A model generated the notes under the pieces. The model ran no database searches, was not told where the DNA came from, and worked only from the letters and a program-made list of their open reading frames with translations. Of a stretch of DNA of 64,000 nucleotides, positions 24,192 through 36,200 are shown in pieces (positions within the stretch are counted from its first letter, which is position 1; every line of letters begins with the position of its first letter). Source of the stretch: Margaritispora aquatica (lineage: Eukaryota > Ascomycota > Leotiomycetes > Helotiales > Discinellaceae); contig VJWN01000001.1 in NCBI GenBank assembly GCA_007644065.1, forward strand, positions 634,340 to 698,339. Direction: 5' to 3'. A program made the translations under genes and the position numbers.

Positions 24192-25805
24192 GTTAATGTG
24201 AGAGTTGCTGATGGAATGGAACGGGTTGTGATGTGTATATGATGGATGGACTAAGGTACCTATGATGGTCTGGTCGGTATAAATAGAAAAGCAAGGCATG
24301 GGGCGGCGTTCAGGTTTCAGCTTGAGGGCGAAAGATAGATCGGTAGGAAAAGATTTTGAGCAAGCGAGATAGTAAGCCGCCGAGTAATCCATATAGACCT
24401 TATAGAGGGACATTAATCTTCCCTACTCAATCATTTCGAAAACCACCACACAGATGCCATGCTTGCATGTAGACTGAAGTGAGTTGAATCTCGTTGCTGG
24501 CTAAGAAATATATATTGCGTACCTGAGTAGAGAGATGATATATCACTAGCTAGAAAGTGTAAAGGTCTCTCTCTCTCTCCGTTACTATCCGTTCGGAGAG
24601 AAATCCAAGATATAAGATTAGGTACTTTCCTTACCTTACATGTATCCGTAAACTACTTACCTCAACCAGTCATGTACATACATCAGAGTATCATAGGGAG
24701 GAATAGGTATATCAGAGATCAGAACAAAAAACACTCTACACGTTACACGTTACACGCCACAACAGTAGGGTACGGTAAGGTACAGTAAGTTCTGACTAGG
24801 AAATATTCACCTGGTCTATTATCTAACTACTAACGTAGCAAGTGGTTAGATCTTTGATGTCGTGCTGCATCGTTCAATCCAAAGTAGATAGATAACTGTC
24901 TCTTCTAAATCCCCACACAATCAAGCGTCACTACCTAGGGAGGTCAGCTGAGGCAAGAGCGTGAAGGGACCACAACCTGAATAAAGTCCTTTGGTTGCAA
25001 ACCTTATGGATGGACAAACAACAAAGGATACGGTGGAAAGTTTGCAAGGTCACATGAACACCTACCTGAGATAGGTACTTAATGGAATTCAATGCAAGGA
25101 AGCTATTCAAAAGGAACGCTCAAGAGACAAAATCGGGAAGGCTGAAAACGGTGTTGTCCCACTGAGACACACAGGCACGAGCAAGGTCTTCACCAGATAT
25201 TTTCGCGAAAGGGACACAAGTTCCTGTTTATCGCATCTCTCTCATTTCAGTATAAGGTATGCTATGCCATTGTGCAGCCAACGCATCCATTCCATCCACA
25301 CAGAGCAAAAGACCCGAATACGGATAGAAACAGTAAAAGCAAATGGCCTCACCACCGCGTCTATCTCCTTGCCCCTGGCACACCACACCACATCACAGTC
25401 CACCCTATAGATTCCAACGCAAACCAAGCAGGCCGATAATGACCAGAAGAACAAAGTGGCAAGAAACCGGAAGCATTCAATAAGCCGCGTGCGCGGTACT
25501 GTTTGTTTGTGCTTGTAATAGAGTACAGAAATAGAAGGTAAGGAAATCTTTCGTCTCGTATGACTCTGGTTGTGGTGGTCGGTAAGGCTTTTCCCTACGT
25601 GCCCAAACAATTCGTTAAAGGAAACCCGCAAAACGCTATGCTCAGTCCATTTCTCGTCAATTAGCAATTAAGCCTCCAGGAACGCTGCCCATTTTATAGG
25701 GTCTTTCCATCGTTTTCTCGATTGCCAGTGTATATCTTTCAACTCCCAATGTTCATGAGCCTGAGTGGCCTTCCCAAGTTTTTCTGACCCACATGGATAT
25801 GCAGA
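24192..25805. other. 1.6 kb convergent intergenic region
   Basis: The region separates the 3' ends of the desaturase (+) and VAP (-) genes. It contains a short CT run (24570-24582) and small direct repeats of ACACGTTACACG near 24736. No coding frame is convincing. Confidence 0.5.
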
Positions 25806-27035
25806 TTAGAAAAAGAGGTATGCAAGCATGAAACTGAACAGGCATAATGCTGCAACAATTTGCAAGGGAACACCGGGGGCATCTTGGACCTTGTGTGCAA
25901 TAGCATTGACAGTCTCGTTGCTAGTCTCGCCCTGGGCAACCTTTCGCATCCGGAGTCCACCTTCTGATGCATACGATGAGATGGTGGCCTGTGCTTCGTC
26001 ATACTTGACCTTCAATTCCTCGTATGTCATGGGTAGAGCTTCGGTGATCTTTGCAGAAAGGGTTGTCGACGCCGCAGGGTTGGACGCAGAAGCCTTAGCA
26101 TCGCCAAGTGATCGCGCATCTTTGGGCTCATCAGCGACCTTAGCAGCTGGAGCTGATGATGGAGCGGTACGACGAGTATCTGGGGTATATGTTGGCTCAT
26201 CCGGAGATGGAGATCGTGGTGCTGTGTAGGCAGGTGGGGCAGATTCCGAGGCATCGTGCTAGGTACATGATTAGCTCCCACACGATAAATCCGAAAGATG
26301 TGCCAAACTTACAGATCCATTGATACCATTTGTACCATTCTTCAAAGGTGTAACCGCGGCTCGAGAGGGCGTAGCTTGTGGTGCAAGATACACAACTCGG
26401 ATCTTCTTTTCCTGAACGGACGACTTTTCGGCATCATCAACATGCTGCCACTTCTTCTGATCAGTGTCTCGTTCTGGCAAAATGCAGCAAAACAAGACTG
26501 GGAGTACTTACAACGGCACTAATACTGGCAAACTCTTTGTCCGCTGTGACGGCGACAGATTGAACGAGAAACTTATCTCTACATTTGGCATCAACTGGTG
26601 GCTCAGTCTTCATTGCCTGCAGCAGGACTATCGGTGAATTAGCGCCTGTGTATAACTCAATATATCCTTGAACGTACCGGTGACTTCGACTTCCTTTCCT
26701 GGCTCAATACGCCCTGAATTGGGTCGGACGCAGTATCTAAGTATTGTTAACAGGACAGATCGCGCATGTGAAAGGCAAAGGAGCCGTACTGTTTGGGTGC
26801 TGTAGTCTTGACCTATATAGATAAACTGATCAGTACCGCCTAGAGTATATCAATAAGAGAGTAGAGATCGCATACCTTGAAGGCAACTGGGGTACTGTTG
26901 GGATTCCTGATCTTGAGCGTCTGCGACACCTCATTTGCGAATGGTCCTATGGAACTGTCAGATACCCATTTATAGACAATGCATAGTTCACCCACGGTGG
27001 AAGCCCAGCTCTACGGGATCGATTTCAACAGACAT
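25806..27035 (-). CDS. SCS2: VAP/Scs2 family ER membrane-contact protein
   Basis: Tail-anchored ER protein whose MSP domain binds FFAT motifs and links ER to plasma membrane and lipid-transfer proteins. It is split into seven exons: 26996-27035, 26876-26946, 26790-26812, 26678-26736, 26512-26627, 26313-26456 and 25806-26258, for 301 aa. Introns are 49-63 nt, and one exon is only 23 nt. The joined MSP domain (1-~125) runs SVEIDPVELGFHRPFANEV, then LKIRNPNSTPVAFKVKTTAP, YCVRPNSGRIEPG, and the final strand KKIRVVYLAP. A Pro/Ser-rich linker and a coiled-coil segment (about 225-275) lead to a C-terminal hydrophobic anchor, PLQIVAALCLFSFMLAYLFF. A divergent promoter of 588 bp is shared with the UBX gene. 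Assignment is very strong. Confidence 0.95.
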
Positions 27036-27622
27036 ATTGGCAGATGGTGGATGTTGTCTTGCGGCGAGTATTCCGAGTGTTTATGACGATCGAACGGTAA
27101 GATCAAGAAATGTCGGTATATGTGGTCAAAGTGTCAAGTTTGCTGGCAGACTAGAAGACAGCAGAAGGTTCGTGGAACACAAGTTGACGCAGCTGAGAGG
27201 ACAAGAAGAGGTTGTTGGATTGTGATTCGAGATGTTTGTTGTGATTGTTTTATTCTTGTGGTGAAGCTGGTGCTGGTCTGGCGCACTTGGATCTGGATCC
27301 AGGCTGGAACAGCCGAAGCGAAAGCTCCAACTCTGAGGTCATTCGGCTGCATGGATAATGGATTCCCACTGTAGAATTCCACTGGACACTGCACTGCTCC
27401 GCCAAGACCTACAGTACTGTACGACTTCAGCTTAGGACGAGGCCGAACCACAAGGCCGCAACATTTAGAAGAGAATCGTCCATTCCACTACTAATTCTTC
27501 CATTTCTTCCTAATCTTCTAACTTAAATACCTTTCCTCAATCCTCGAGCTTTCAAATCACTCTTCCTTCATACAACAACTCTTCCAAATCCGAAATAACA
27601 TAACATCACTCACTCTTACAAC

Positions 27623-28788
27623 ATGGCAGGCGACTTAGAGGTGCTCGTGGACATGGGATTCGACAAGGAGAGGGCCGCCAGGGCTGTAAAGAAGTCAGGT
27701 GGATGTATGTGACTCTAGCTCAGTTGCGATGGTGTATCATATGCTGATATATTCTACAGTACAAGGAGCTTTAGAGTGGTTGGAGCAGAATCAGGATAAA
27801 TCCTGGGATGAGATCAATGCTGCAGATGTCTCTGCAGAGACCGACCCCACCATCGAACCAGAACCATTGAAGGATGGAGAGGTAGCTAAGTCTATGGTCT
27901 GCAATGACTGTGGCAAGAAGTTCCGCAGTATTGCACAGTGTGAATTCCATGCCGAGAAGACGTATGTTCCTCAGACATCCCCCACCATGGAGGGGTAATC
28001 CGAGCTGACCATCATGCGTTTTAGGGAACATCAGAACTTCGCAGAGTCTGCCGAAGAGATCGCTCCGCTCACTGAAGAAGAGAAGAAGGCTCGCTTGGAG
28101 GAACTCAGACAGAAGATGGCAGAAAAGCGAGCAAAGCAAGCTCTAATAGACAAGGAAGAGTCCAAGAAGAATGAGGTATATCTTTACCCGACTTGCTACA
28201 TTCCGTTTATATCTTTTACCATTACCACTTTTTCCGAGGATATACACAGCATTTCAGAAGCTAACAAATCTCTAGAAAATCCGAATGAAGGCCACGAAGG
28301 AGGTTCAAGATGCGAAGGAGGAGCTCCAGAAGCAAGAGCAGATCAAGGCGGCAGCGAAGAAACGACAGGAAAAGCTAGACGATCTCGCCGCAAAGCGCCG
28401 TATCCAGGAAAAGATCGCAGCAGACAAGGAGACCCGTCGCCTCAAGGCCGAAGCCCAGAAGGCTGAGCGCGAAGGTCGTGCTCCTCCGCCAGACCCATCC
28501 CTTGCTGCAGCTGCCTCTGCACAAGCCTCATCATCAGCTCCGGTCAAGAAGGCTGTGACCGAAGCCCGGTTGAGGTTACAAACTGCAGGAGGAGTCGTGG
28601 TTAAGACCTTCCCGGCGGAGACAACCCTATTCGAAGTCGCTCAGGCACTTGAAGGCGAGAACGGAGGTGTGGCAGTGGAGTCGTTCACGATGACGTTCCC
28701 TCGCAAGGTATTCACTGGTGAACTCGACTTTTCCAAGACCCTGAAGGAGGCAGGACTGGCACCAAGTGCCGTCCTGATTGTCAAGTAG
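27623..28788 (+). CDS. UBA-zinc finger-UBX protein (UBXN1/SAKS1-like)
   Basis: Predicted adaptor for the AAA ATPase Cdc48/p97 that also binds ubiquitin. Exons 27623-27704, 27760-27961, 28025-28175 and 28276-28788 give 315 aa. The UBA domain (about 2-42) reads LEVLVDMGFDKERAARAVKK, then ALEWLEQNQD after the first splice. A C2H2-type finger follows (CNDCGKKFRSIAQCEFHAEKT, with EH supplied by the next exon), then a long Lys/Glu-rich coiled coil (about 100-220). The C-terminal UBX fold (about 235-315) has EARLRLQTAGGVVVKTFP and ends TLKEAGLAPSAVLIVK. The combination resembles animal UBXN1 with an added finger. It lies head to head with VAP, another ER quality-control related gene; co-regulation is possible but not shown. 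Confidence 0.9.
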
Positions 28789-29670
28789 GAGATCCTAGAC
28801 ATGTGCATCTAGATCGGGGTAGTATGGATGAAACCAGGCTTCGTTCACCTCACATATTTGGAACATAAGTCACACAATTCTGCATGCAGACTGAGTTACT
28901 ATAGCTCATTTCACGACATCACGATGAGAATGCATGGCACGGGCAGCATTTGGGGGGCGTTCTGGGTGAATTCTAGGCCTTAGCATGTGTTTTTAGGTGG
29001 CATCGACGGGAAGACTACAGATCTCGTTTATGCAAGGAGTCTCCATCATATTGGACAGACTTGCTTGATAATGCAAATACCTACTTCAATTCTCTCATCT
29101 CATTATGCTCGACAAACTATTGATGCCTGGATATTGTGAAGTTGGGGAAGGCTTTCAATATTTATCAACAATCTAGAGCTTCGTCGTTCACTGATTGTAA
29201 TCCAACAATAAGTCCTTTGTCTTCAACGATATCTCACCCTATGTATCTGGTCCTGACATTCTGGATGTTTTTCTCGACTTGTAAAATATTAGATTCAAGT
29301 TCACTGAGTCTCGCTTTTATATGCTTTTCATGATATGATACCTCACACGCACCACGTATCATAGGAGGAGCTACAGAAGCAGGGTGAAACATGACACCAA
29401 GAATTACGATTCTCAATTCCGCTATCGTCAAAGGATAGCTATATCAACAACTTCCCATGTCCTTGGAAGGTCTCTCCACAGCACCCAAACATGTGTGATT
29501 CTTCTCGCTTGGCAATGGGACAGTATTCTCCCATCCAGCATATAGGTGCAAATAGTCTAATAACGATACGCCACCTGCTCCATTCCTCGTCTTCTCCCCC
29601 CCACGACTCCAAAGCGCCAACACAGCAACCAATAAAACCAAAATGAACTCCAAGAAAGTCAGCGTTATGT
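28789..29670. other. Convergent intergenic region
   Basis: About 880 bp between the 3' ends of the UBX (+) and RAD52 (-) genes. A minus-strand frame at 29444-29674 begins with a hydrophobic stretch but starts inside the RAD52 stop region and has no further support. Nothing else is seen. Confidence 0.5.
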
Positions 29671-31464
29671 TCATCCATTCATTCTCTGCCTCTTTATATC
29701 ACCTCCTCCGACATCACCGGTCATAGGTCCATTGGCAGGTAAATCCACAAGAGGAACCCTAGACCCATTATCAACGGGCCTCTTCATTGCTGTAAGTGGC
29801 TTAAAGGCGCCTCTGTTCGGAGAAGAACCTCCAGCTCCAGGTTGACCGATTCTTCTGAGTGAATCCATCTGAGGATTCAGAATACTTGCTGGTCCACGAG
29901 TCACTGGTGCAGCACCTGCGGCGGCTTGGGAAGAGGGGACCTCTTTGAGGTTTCGAGACAAGGGCTTCGAGGTCTTGTGATCTACGCCTGGAGTTTTGCG
30001 GATAGAGGGCGATTCTGCGTGAAGATTGAAGGCGGGTGTATCCTTGGGTATTGGTGGGAGATCATTTATTTGCTGATCTCCCCCAGCAAGCTTGGCTGCT
30101 GCTCGAGCAGAGAAAAAGCCTGCGCCTTGTGGTGGCATAGCTGTGTACTCTTCGTCTGATGATGCAGGCATTCGTGCTGGAGAAGCAGGTGCAGATGGTG
30201 GTCCGTTGCGACTCGGTTGGTTCAGAACTCGTCCGGCGACAGTTGGAGGGTTGAGTTGTGGTTGGGCTGACATTGATCTGGAGTCTGGTGGGGGACGCAT
30301 AGCTTGTGCAGCTCCACTTGTTGATCTTGTAAAACCACTATTTGGTGTTTGAGGTTGTGGTGGATTGTTATTTGGAGCTGCAGACTGTGCTGGAATTGAT
30401 GGCCTGGTGGGACCTGGAGCTGGTTGAGGGCGATTGATAGGTGCTCTCGAAGCGTTTGAGTTACCTGTGTTTGGAGCATTGCCAGTTCGGACACCATTGA
30501 AATGCCGTGATGGTGCAACCGGTGGTTCTGTCAATACTACTTCATCTGGGTGTGCTTCTGGGTCTGCAACGCTAAAGTCTGCTTCATCGAATTCTGGACG
30601 GCATCAGCAAGTTTATCATAGAGAACGGAAGGAAAGACCTTACCTCCAAACTCGTCATCGAATGTATCCTCGCTCGCTAAGAACAAAGTCAGTAAACCCT
30701 TCATATCACTTGAGGCTAGACTAACGTAGACTTGGTGGACCACCTCCATTCTGTGGTTTCTCTTCTATAGGCTTTGGTGCGTGCTCTTGTTGTGTAGCTT
30801 CCCTTTTGATTGGCGTATAGGTCGAGTGCCGGTGTAGATTCAAAACATCCCATTTAACAGGCTGGATTTTGAGCTTTGTAACTTGCTTCAGGTATTCCTT
30901 GTCGTATATGCAATTGCCCAAAACATTGCCAAAATTCCTCAAAGCTCTCTTCAATCCATCAGTAGTGCCCTCCTTCTTCGCCTTCTCAAAAGCCGCAGCT
31001 TTTCCCTTGCTGTTCTCCATATGACCATACCCAATATCCTCATGAAATGTGCCGTCTCGCAGAGTTACTCGTACAGTGACCGACAAACCTAAGCTCACTC
31101 TTCCAGTTGTAGTATTTTCGTCCACAAAGTCCACCTGCACATCCATGATCTGACTAGACCAGCCATTGAAGCCAAAGACTTCGTTCGCGAGTTGGATACA
31201 TTTCTCCGCCGCGAGATAGTGTACCTTCTGCCCTGATGGTCCAGATCTTGAGGAAATATACTCCGGTCCTAACTGCTTCTCCAACCGGCTCTGCAAAATC
31301 GCAATTTCTTGTGCAGTATATTCCGATATACGATGCTTGACCTCTTCAAACGGGTTTGCTATTGTCTTTCCGCCACCCGTGTTCAGGTGCTGCTCTCCAG
31401 GGCTAAACATTGATCGTCAGATGGATGCCAGAACTACAAACAGAGACTGAGCTTACGCAGGCAT
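29671..31464 (-). CDS. RAD52: Rad52 recombination mediator
   Basis: Nuclear single-strand annealing protein that loads Rad51 on RPA-coated DNA during homologous recombination. Exons 31457-31464, 30726-31402, 30644-30676 and 29671-30593 give 546 aa. The first exon is just 8 nt (ATG CCT GC); the splice yields MPAPGEQHLNTGGG, as typical of fungal Rad52. The conserved annealing domain (about 20-200) shows PFEEVKHRISEYTAQEIA, RLEKQLGPEYISSR, LANEVFGFNGWSS, HMENSKGKAAAFEKAKKEG and FGNVLGNCIYDKEYL. The 33 nt exon encodes the acidic SEDTFDDEFG segment, probably RPA-binding. The tail is Pro/Ser/Asn-rich and disordered and ends in basic residues (KRQR). An MCB-type ACGCGT lies 86 bp upstream of the start codon. 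Confidence 0.95.
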
Positions 31465-31549
31465 TTCAGATTTATCTCTGCGCAAATTGAGCAAGCTACC
31501 GAGATGACATTGGTAGAAACTCGAACATCAGCGCGTGGTAGTTGCCTCG

Positions 31550-31555
31550 ACGCGT
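31550..31555. promoter_or_regulatory. MCB-like ACGCGT upstream of RAD52
   Basis: The palindrome ACGCGT, the core of the MluI cell-cycle box bound by MBF in yeasts, sits 86 bp before the RAD52 start. A GCGCGT core lies nearby at 31531-31536. MBF control of DNA-replication and repair genes is known in fungi; use of this site is inferred from position alone. Confidence 0.4.
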
Positions 31556-32383
31556 GCGGGACACCAGACACGAAAGAGGAACCACTAAGAGGCTCGATCA
31601 CATGATGTATACCGATGTAACCTTACCTACCTATATTATGGAGTGGGGCAAGACGGGAGGCTGCCTTGTGCCTATCTATCATCATGGTCGAAAATCATAA
31701 GAGCTATAAGTATTCTAGGTTCTCTATAATGATGATATTCCTATGGTCAGACACCCTAATGGCTGTAATAGGCAATGAGTTAGATTAAGTGGCATGATGT
31801 ATTCTTTTGACAATTTCTACAACCCTTCCATTTAAAATAATTATATATAATATTGCTATTTCCACTAGAGTAGATTTGGCTGCAGGAACTAAGAGTGAGA
31901 GAAGCCATGATATTTCAAGCATAGGTCTGCGCTCGTTAATAATTGTGTCCGAAATTACTATAAGAAAATTATCAGCTGCAATAATATCAAGGAACCATCT
32001 GGTTTTCCTTGGTGTCTTCGTCTCTTTTCATATCTTTAATTTCTGTCTTGGCCGAATAGACCCGCTAGCTAATGACCGCTCAATGAGTACGCCGAAACAT
32101 TATTTGCCGCCGTGCATGATACCTTCCAATGCAAAAGATACCATTTCAGACCCAAAACTCCCAAGCATGCCCCTGTACGAAGAGCCCGAAATCAATAATG
32201 GGAATCATAAGTCGTAAAGCGCGATCGTGGCAATGAAGCCACAAAACAAGACGCCGATGTGTGAACTTCGCCTTCTAATAGCAGATGGGATCCCCATATG
32301 ACACTTCTCCACCGTTGACGTATGTAATTCGAAAGACGAGCTGGTCGTGGGTATCATCGTGTGTGCAAAACGTCTCGAAATCT
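31556..32383. other. Intergenic region between RAD52 and STS1
   Basis: AT-rich spacer between two minus-strand genes, holding the 3' side of STS1 and the promoter of RAD52. A plus-strand frame at 31807-32217 has no recognisable features. Confidence 0.5.
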
Positions 32384-33211
32384 CTACCAGATGCCAACTG
32401 CAGTAGCTGCACCATATGTTCCATTCAGTAGTTGGTTGCGGATAGATCCAGGATCATTTCCCATACCAGAGCTCATCCCCGCATTAACACCACCCATCCA
32501 ACCCAAATTCGGTCCCAGAGCATTTACTGCAACTTGCATCCTGCCTCCGCTTTGTTGATTATGCTTTGAAATTGTCTCGTCCCATCGGCCGGAGTGCAAC
32601 GAAAATCCACCCCCTCTCTTGGAACCTTCCGTGATAACCAATGCCCATGCTCTGGATATTTCGTCGTAGGCGTTGTCTTTGTGATGTTTTTGAGACTGGC
32701 TGTCCCACTCTGGAAGATCGTGAATAACTTGGGTTGCCTGGTCAAGGTAGTTGAGGGATACGGTCGTCGAGGTCTCGTTCGGTGGTAGATAATGGGGTGT
32801 GAAATCGGTCAAAGCGTCGATCAAATCCGTCAGCTGTTGCTTGACACGATTGTATGCGTAGTCGGATCCACGGTTGCCTCCGAATGGGAAGGCATCTCGT
32901 AGCTTCTCTTGATATTGTGACAGAACCTCAACAGCTCGAGCAACTGAAGGTCTGGGAGCGGATGAGACGACCTCAGCACCGATCGCTGGATGTAGTTCAC
33001 ATATCTTCTGCAGAACCGATCTCAAGGAGTCTGCATCCAGAGTTTCGAGAAGTCGATTCAGATTCAGAGGACGGCCAGTAACTTCAGGTCCTCTCACCTT
33101 CTTCGACGGTCGTGCGAGCGTGCGAGGAGGAAGGGCGGGAGAGTTGGAGGGCGAAATCGACATTTGGTCATCGTCATCTTCACGGCTTCGTTTCTTCGAG
33201 TTGTGGTTCAT
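32384..33211 (-). CDS. STS1: Cut8/Sts1 tethering factor for nuclear proteasome
   Basis: Nuclear-envelope protein that tethers 26S proteasomes in the nucleus (Cut8 in fission yeast, Sts1 in budding yeast). Single exon, 275 aa. Residues 1-50 are disordered with two basic clusters (KKRSRE, RPSKKVRG) that look like nuclear localisation signals and include lysines of the kind used for proteasome binding in Cut8. The Cut8 domain follows, with LLETLDADSLRSVLQKICEL and HPAIGAEVVSSAPRPS, then a helical bundle (VLSQYQEKLRDAFPFGG, YAYNRVKQQLTDLIDALTDF). The C-terminus is Gly/Asn-rich. The frame stays open upstream to 33361, but the ATG at 33211 gives the normal family N-terminus; upstream sequence is probably UTR. 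Confidence 0.92.
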   Translation of the reverse strand: MNHNSKKRSREDDDDQMSISPSNSPALPPRTLARPSKKVRGPEVTGRPLNLNRLLETLDADSLRSVLQKICELHPAIGAEVVSSAPRPSVARAVEVLSQYQEKLRDAFPFGGNRGSDYAYNRVKQQLTDLIDALTDFTPHYLPPNETSTTVSLNYLDQATQVIHDLPEWDSQSQKHHKDNAYDEISRAWALVITEGSKRGGGFSLHSGRWDETISKHNQQSGGRMQVAVNALGPNLGWMGGVNAGMSSGMGNDPGSIRNQLLNGTYGAATAVGIW

Positions 33212-36200
33212 TCTGGAGGTGTGTGGAGATACTGTGTGTAGCAGGAAAGTCAGTATTCCATCGATACTTGTAAAGCAACAGCAAGTTGGAGGTTGAAGAG
33301 GAGTGCTCACGAGGATGAGGATAGAATGACGATGGATGCGTTGGTGTCGATAACAACACATTCATCTTTGTGTGTAGCTCTTAGACAAGGTTTTGTTCCA
33401 CGTCTGCCAGGCAAGTTTGATTGTTGAAGATGTAAAAAGGAGTCGAAAGATCGAAATGGTTGACTCGAGGTGGATCGTGAAGGTGCTGAACAAAGCGCTG
33501 CACCAGCACTCAAATTGTCGTCCGTAGCCGAGACGACCCCAAGGAAAAAGGTGGAGCCAGGTGAACGTCACAACAAACGAATCTGACCAAAAATGAGTTT
33601 GCGGAATAAGAAACACAACAACAACCACAACAACAAAGTCTGAATCACTTTATTTTGTGTTTATGCATTGGCCTTCTCCTCTGGATATATGATGACCCTT
33701 CGGATCCATTCTATTCTCAACTTTCATCAAGCGGTGAGCATTTGTTTTGACCGATTTGCCACACGTGATTTATTGATCGATAAGCCCCTCTGCATTGGAA
33801 ACGGTGGAGACCAATCCCTCACTGTCACTTCAGTGGCTTTTTTCACTGTAGTGGCGGAATGGGGCGGTATTGGTCAAACCTGGAGAAGTGTATCCAATGG
33901 CAACCTGTCTTAGCCAAAACCGATGAAGCTGAAAATCAATGCACATCATCCTGTTTGGTCGTTGGGTATTTTGCCCTTGTATGTATTTGAGGAGGCGGGT
34001 GCTAAATGGGTCAGATCCCAAAGCGCCGGAGAATGTGACACATTGAGATCAAGGAAAAATTATCGGATATTTGAAAGACTGGCAAATCTGGAATATAATC
34101 CAGCGTTCATTATTTTTATCAATTAGATACTCAAATCTTGTTGTTTACTTTTGAGCATTACCGTGGATTTGAAAGCAAGGTGTTAAGTTGTCCCAAAGTC
34201 CAACTCGTAACCTTCTGAGGCATCAATACAAAAGCTAAGGTAAGGTAAGGTATTGTATTTTCCATCTTATTGGATATGCAAGCTCCTTCCACATTAGGCT
34301 ATTTCCTCGAATACTGGAGGTGCTTCGTGTGCAGGTCTCGTGGCCGATTCAGGTCCAGCAATCTGGTTATTGAGGCTTGTACAGATCTTGAATATTGGAA
34401 GAGGTTGGTGGGAGTTGTCCATTGAAATCGTTTCGAGGTGTCGATGTCAATCTTCATTGGACCTCTACATTTGCTATTGGTAACAGTCTTACTTTTCCCT
34501 ATCTCTCTCCTGATTTCTGCTCATCTTGTTGGTCCAGCCGAGCCGTTAAAGCTGTCTTCGATCTGATCACGCTCTTGGCACAGGAAGATGACCGACTGGC
34601 TACTCAAGTGAGGTGAAGGCCTGGATTGCCATCTAGTGCATGCCATCAAGGAAACGGCATCATCCGAGACATGAATACCAGACATTTTGCACCCTCACTC
34701 AAGCGAGGGCACATGTCACGAGCCGCAATGCTCTATGTCGATGTAATGTGAGTAGGATTGTATCGTTTGATCAAGTCTATCAAACATAGAAAAGCGGCAT
34801 CACTCATAATTTCCACCCCTTCATTTTTCTTGATTAATATATGATCGGCACATATATATCGAGCTTCTTGCTGTCTCTTCTTGAACTCTCAATCCTTCAG
34901 CGCAACCTTTGCTTGTTCGGGGTTTTCCCTCGGTCTTTCTACTAGGGATATTGGCTCTTTAGTGGTAAGTTCCTACCATGCTCTCAGATACCACTCGTTA
35001 CGCAAGGACCAAGTGGGCATACCAGTGTGATGTGGTCCAACGATCGAAACACCAATGCCATTGACCATCGAAATTACAGCCCAGCAGTTGAGATGATTTA
35101 TATGCCATATCTCCTTAGAAGTATGTTATGAACCTCTTCCGAGTGATGGGAGGATTTTAGTATTGCGTCCGAGTGCGGTTTGAGAATTTAAAGCGCTGTG
35201 CTAGTAGCATACCGAAGCTTGGAGAGCACTAAAGGAGTAACTTATACCGAATAAACCACCGGTATGAACGTTATGGCATCAAGTGTCTATCTGGGCCTCT
35301 TAGCCTAATTATCCAGTGCCATTCTTCACTCAAGTATTGCAAATTGTGTTCTTACGTTCCATGTTTAAAAAAAACACCACCACAAAAGTTGCAAGCACCA
35401 ATAGCAAACGTTATGTCCAGTCCTACATACTTGCTCTGATAAGCTTATGGCATTCTTAGCTTCAACCTTTCTGCAATAGCATGAGGCTTGGATATCTACA
35501 CACATATGTGTGTCCCTTCCTGTCACTCTCAGTCTCTCTGAGACATGCGAGTCCCGTTCTTGACCGATGGCCCATGACTAAGAATCATAATATTTTTATG
35601 AATAAACGACAGTTGGAGATAGGAAACCAGCAGCATGAAAACTTACGCACGCATCGTCAATTCGTACTGAAAGAGATTGAGTGAGTTCAAGAGAAAGAAC
35701 AAGAAGTTTGCACCCTTGAATTTCAAGGGCAGGCGAATAAAAAAGAAATGCTACTACCTATCAATACCGACATTGTAATCTATCTTCAAAATTAGGAATC
35801 CACTGCTATTGTGCAAAGTCATTTCCTAATGAGCACCATCTGACCAATATCACATAATTCAAGATAAATCTATTTTTAGAAATGGCCGAGTGGTTATGGC
35901 GCCAGTTCAACTGATTCTCATCGACGTGCAACAAAAAATACAAACAGCTTCCAAGACCACGGTGCAGCCAGTCGGAGCTGGAGGCGAGATGCAGGGTGCC
36001 ATGCAGGCCGTTATGCTGTAGCACCAATAGACGAGTCCCCTTGTCCCAAGGCTGATTAAGCGAGATTTCAGATATATTCGAAGGTATTAAGAGAAGCTTG
36101 AAAATGTTCAGCACAATATAAAGTGTCGAAAATGAATGTAGATCTTTGATATGGACATGGATTGTGAGGCTTCCAAAGATGAGGGGTAGCAATACGTTGG

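Noticed and set aside
29444..29674. 76-codon frame starting with a hydrophobic segment and overlapping the RAD52 stop
   Set aside because: No own promoter space, overlaps the RAD52 coding end and its tail is not protein-like; kept only as a note.
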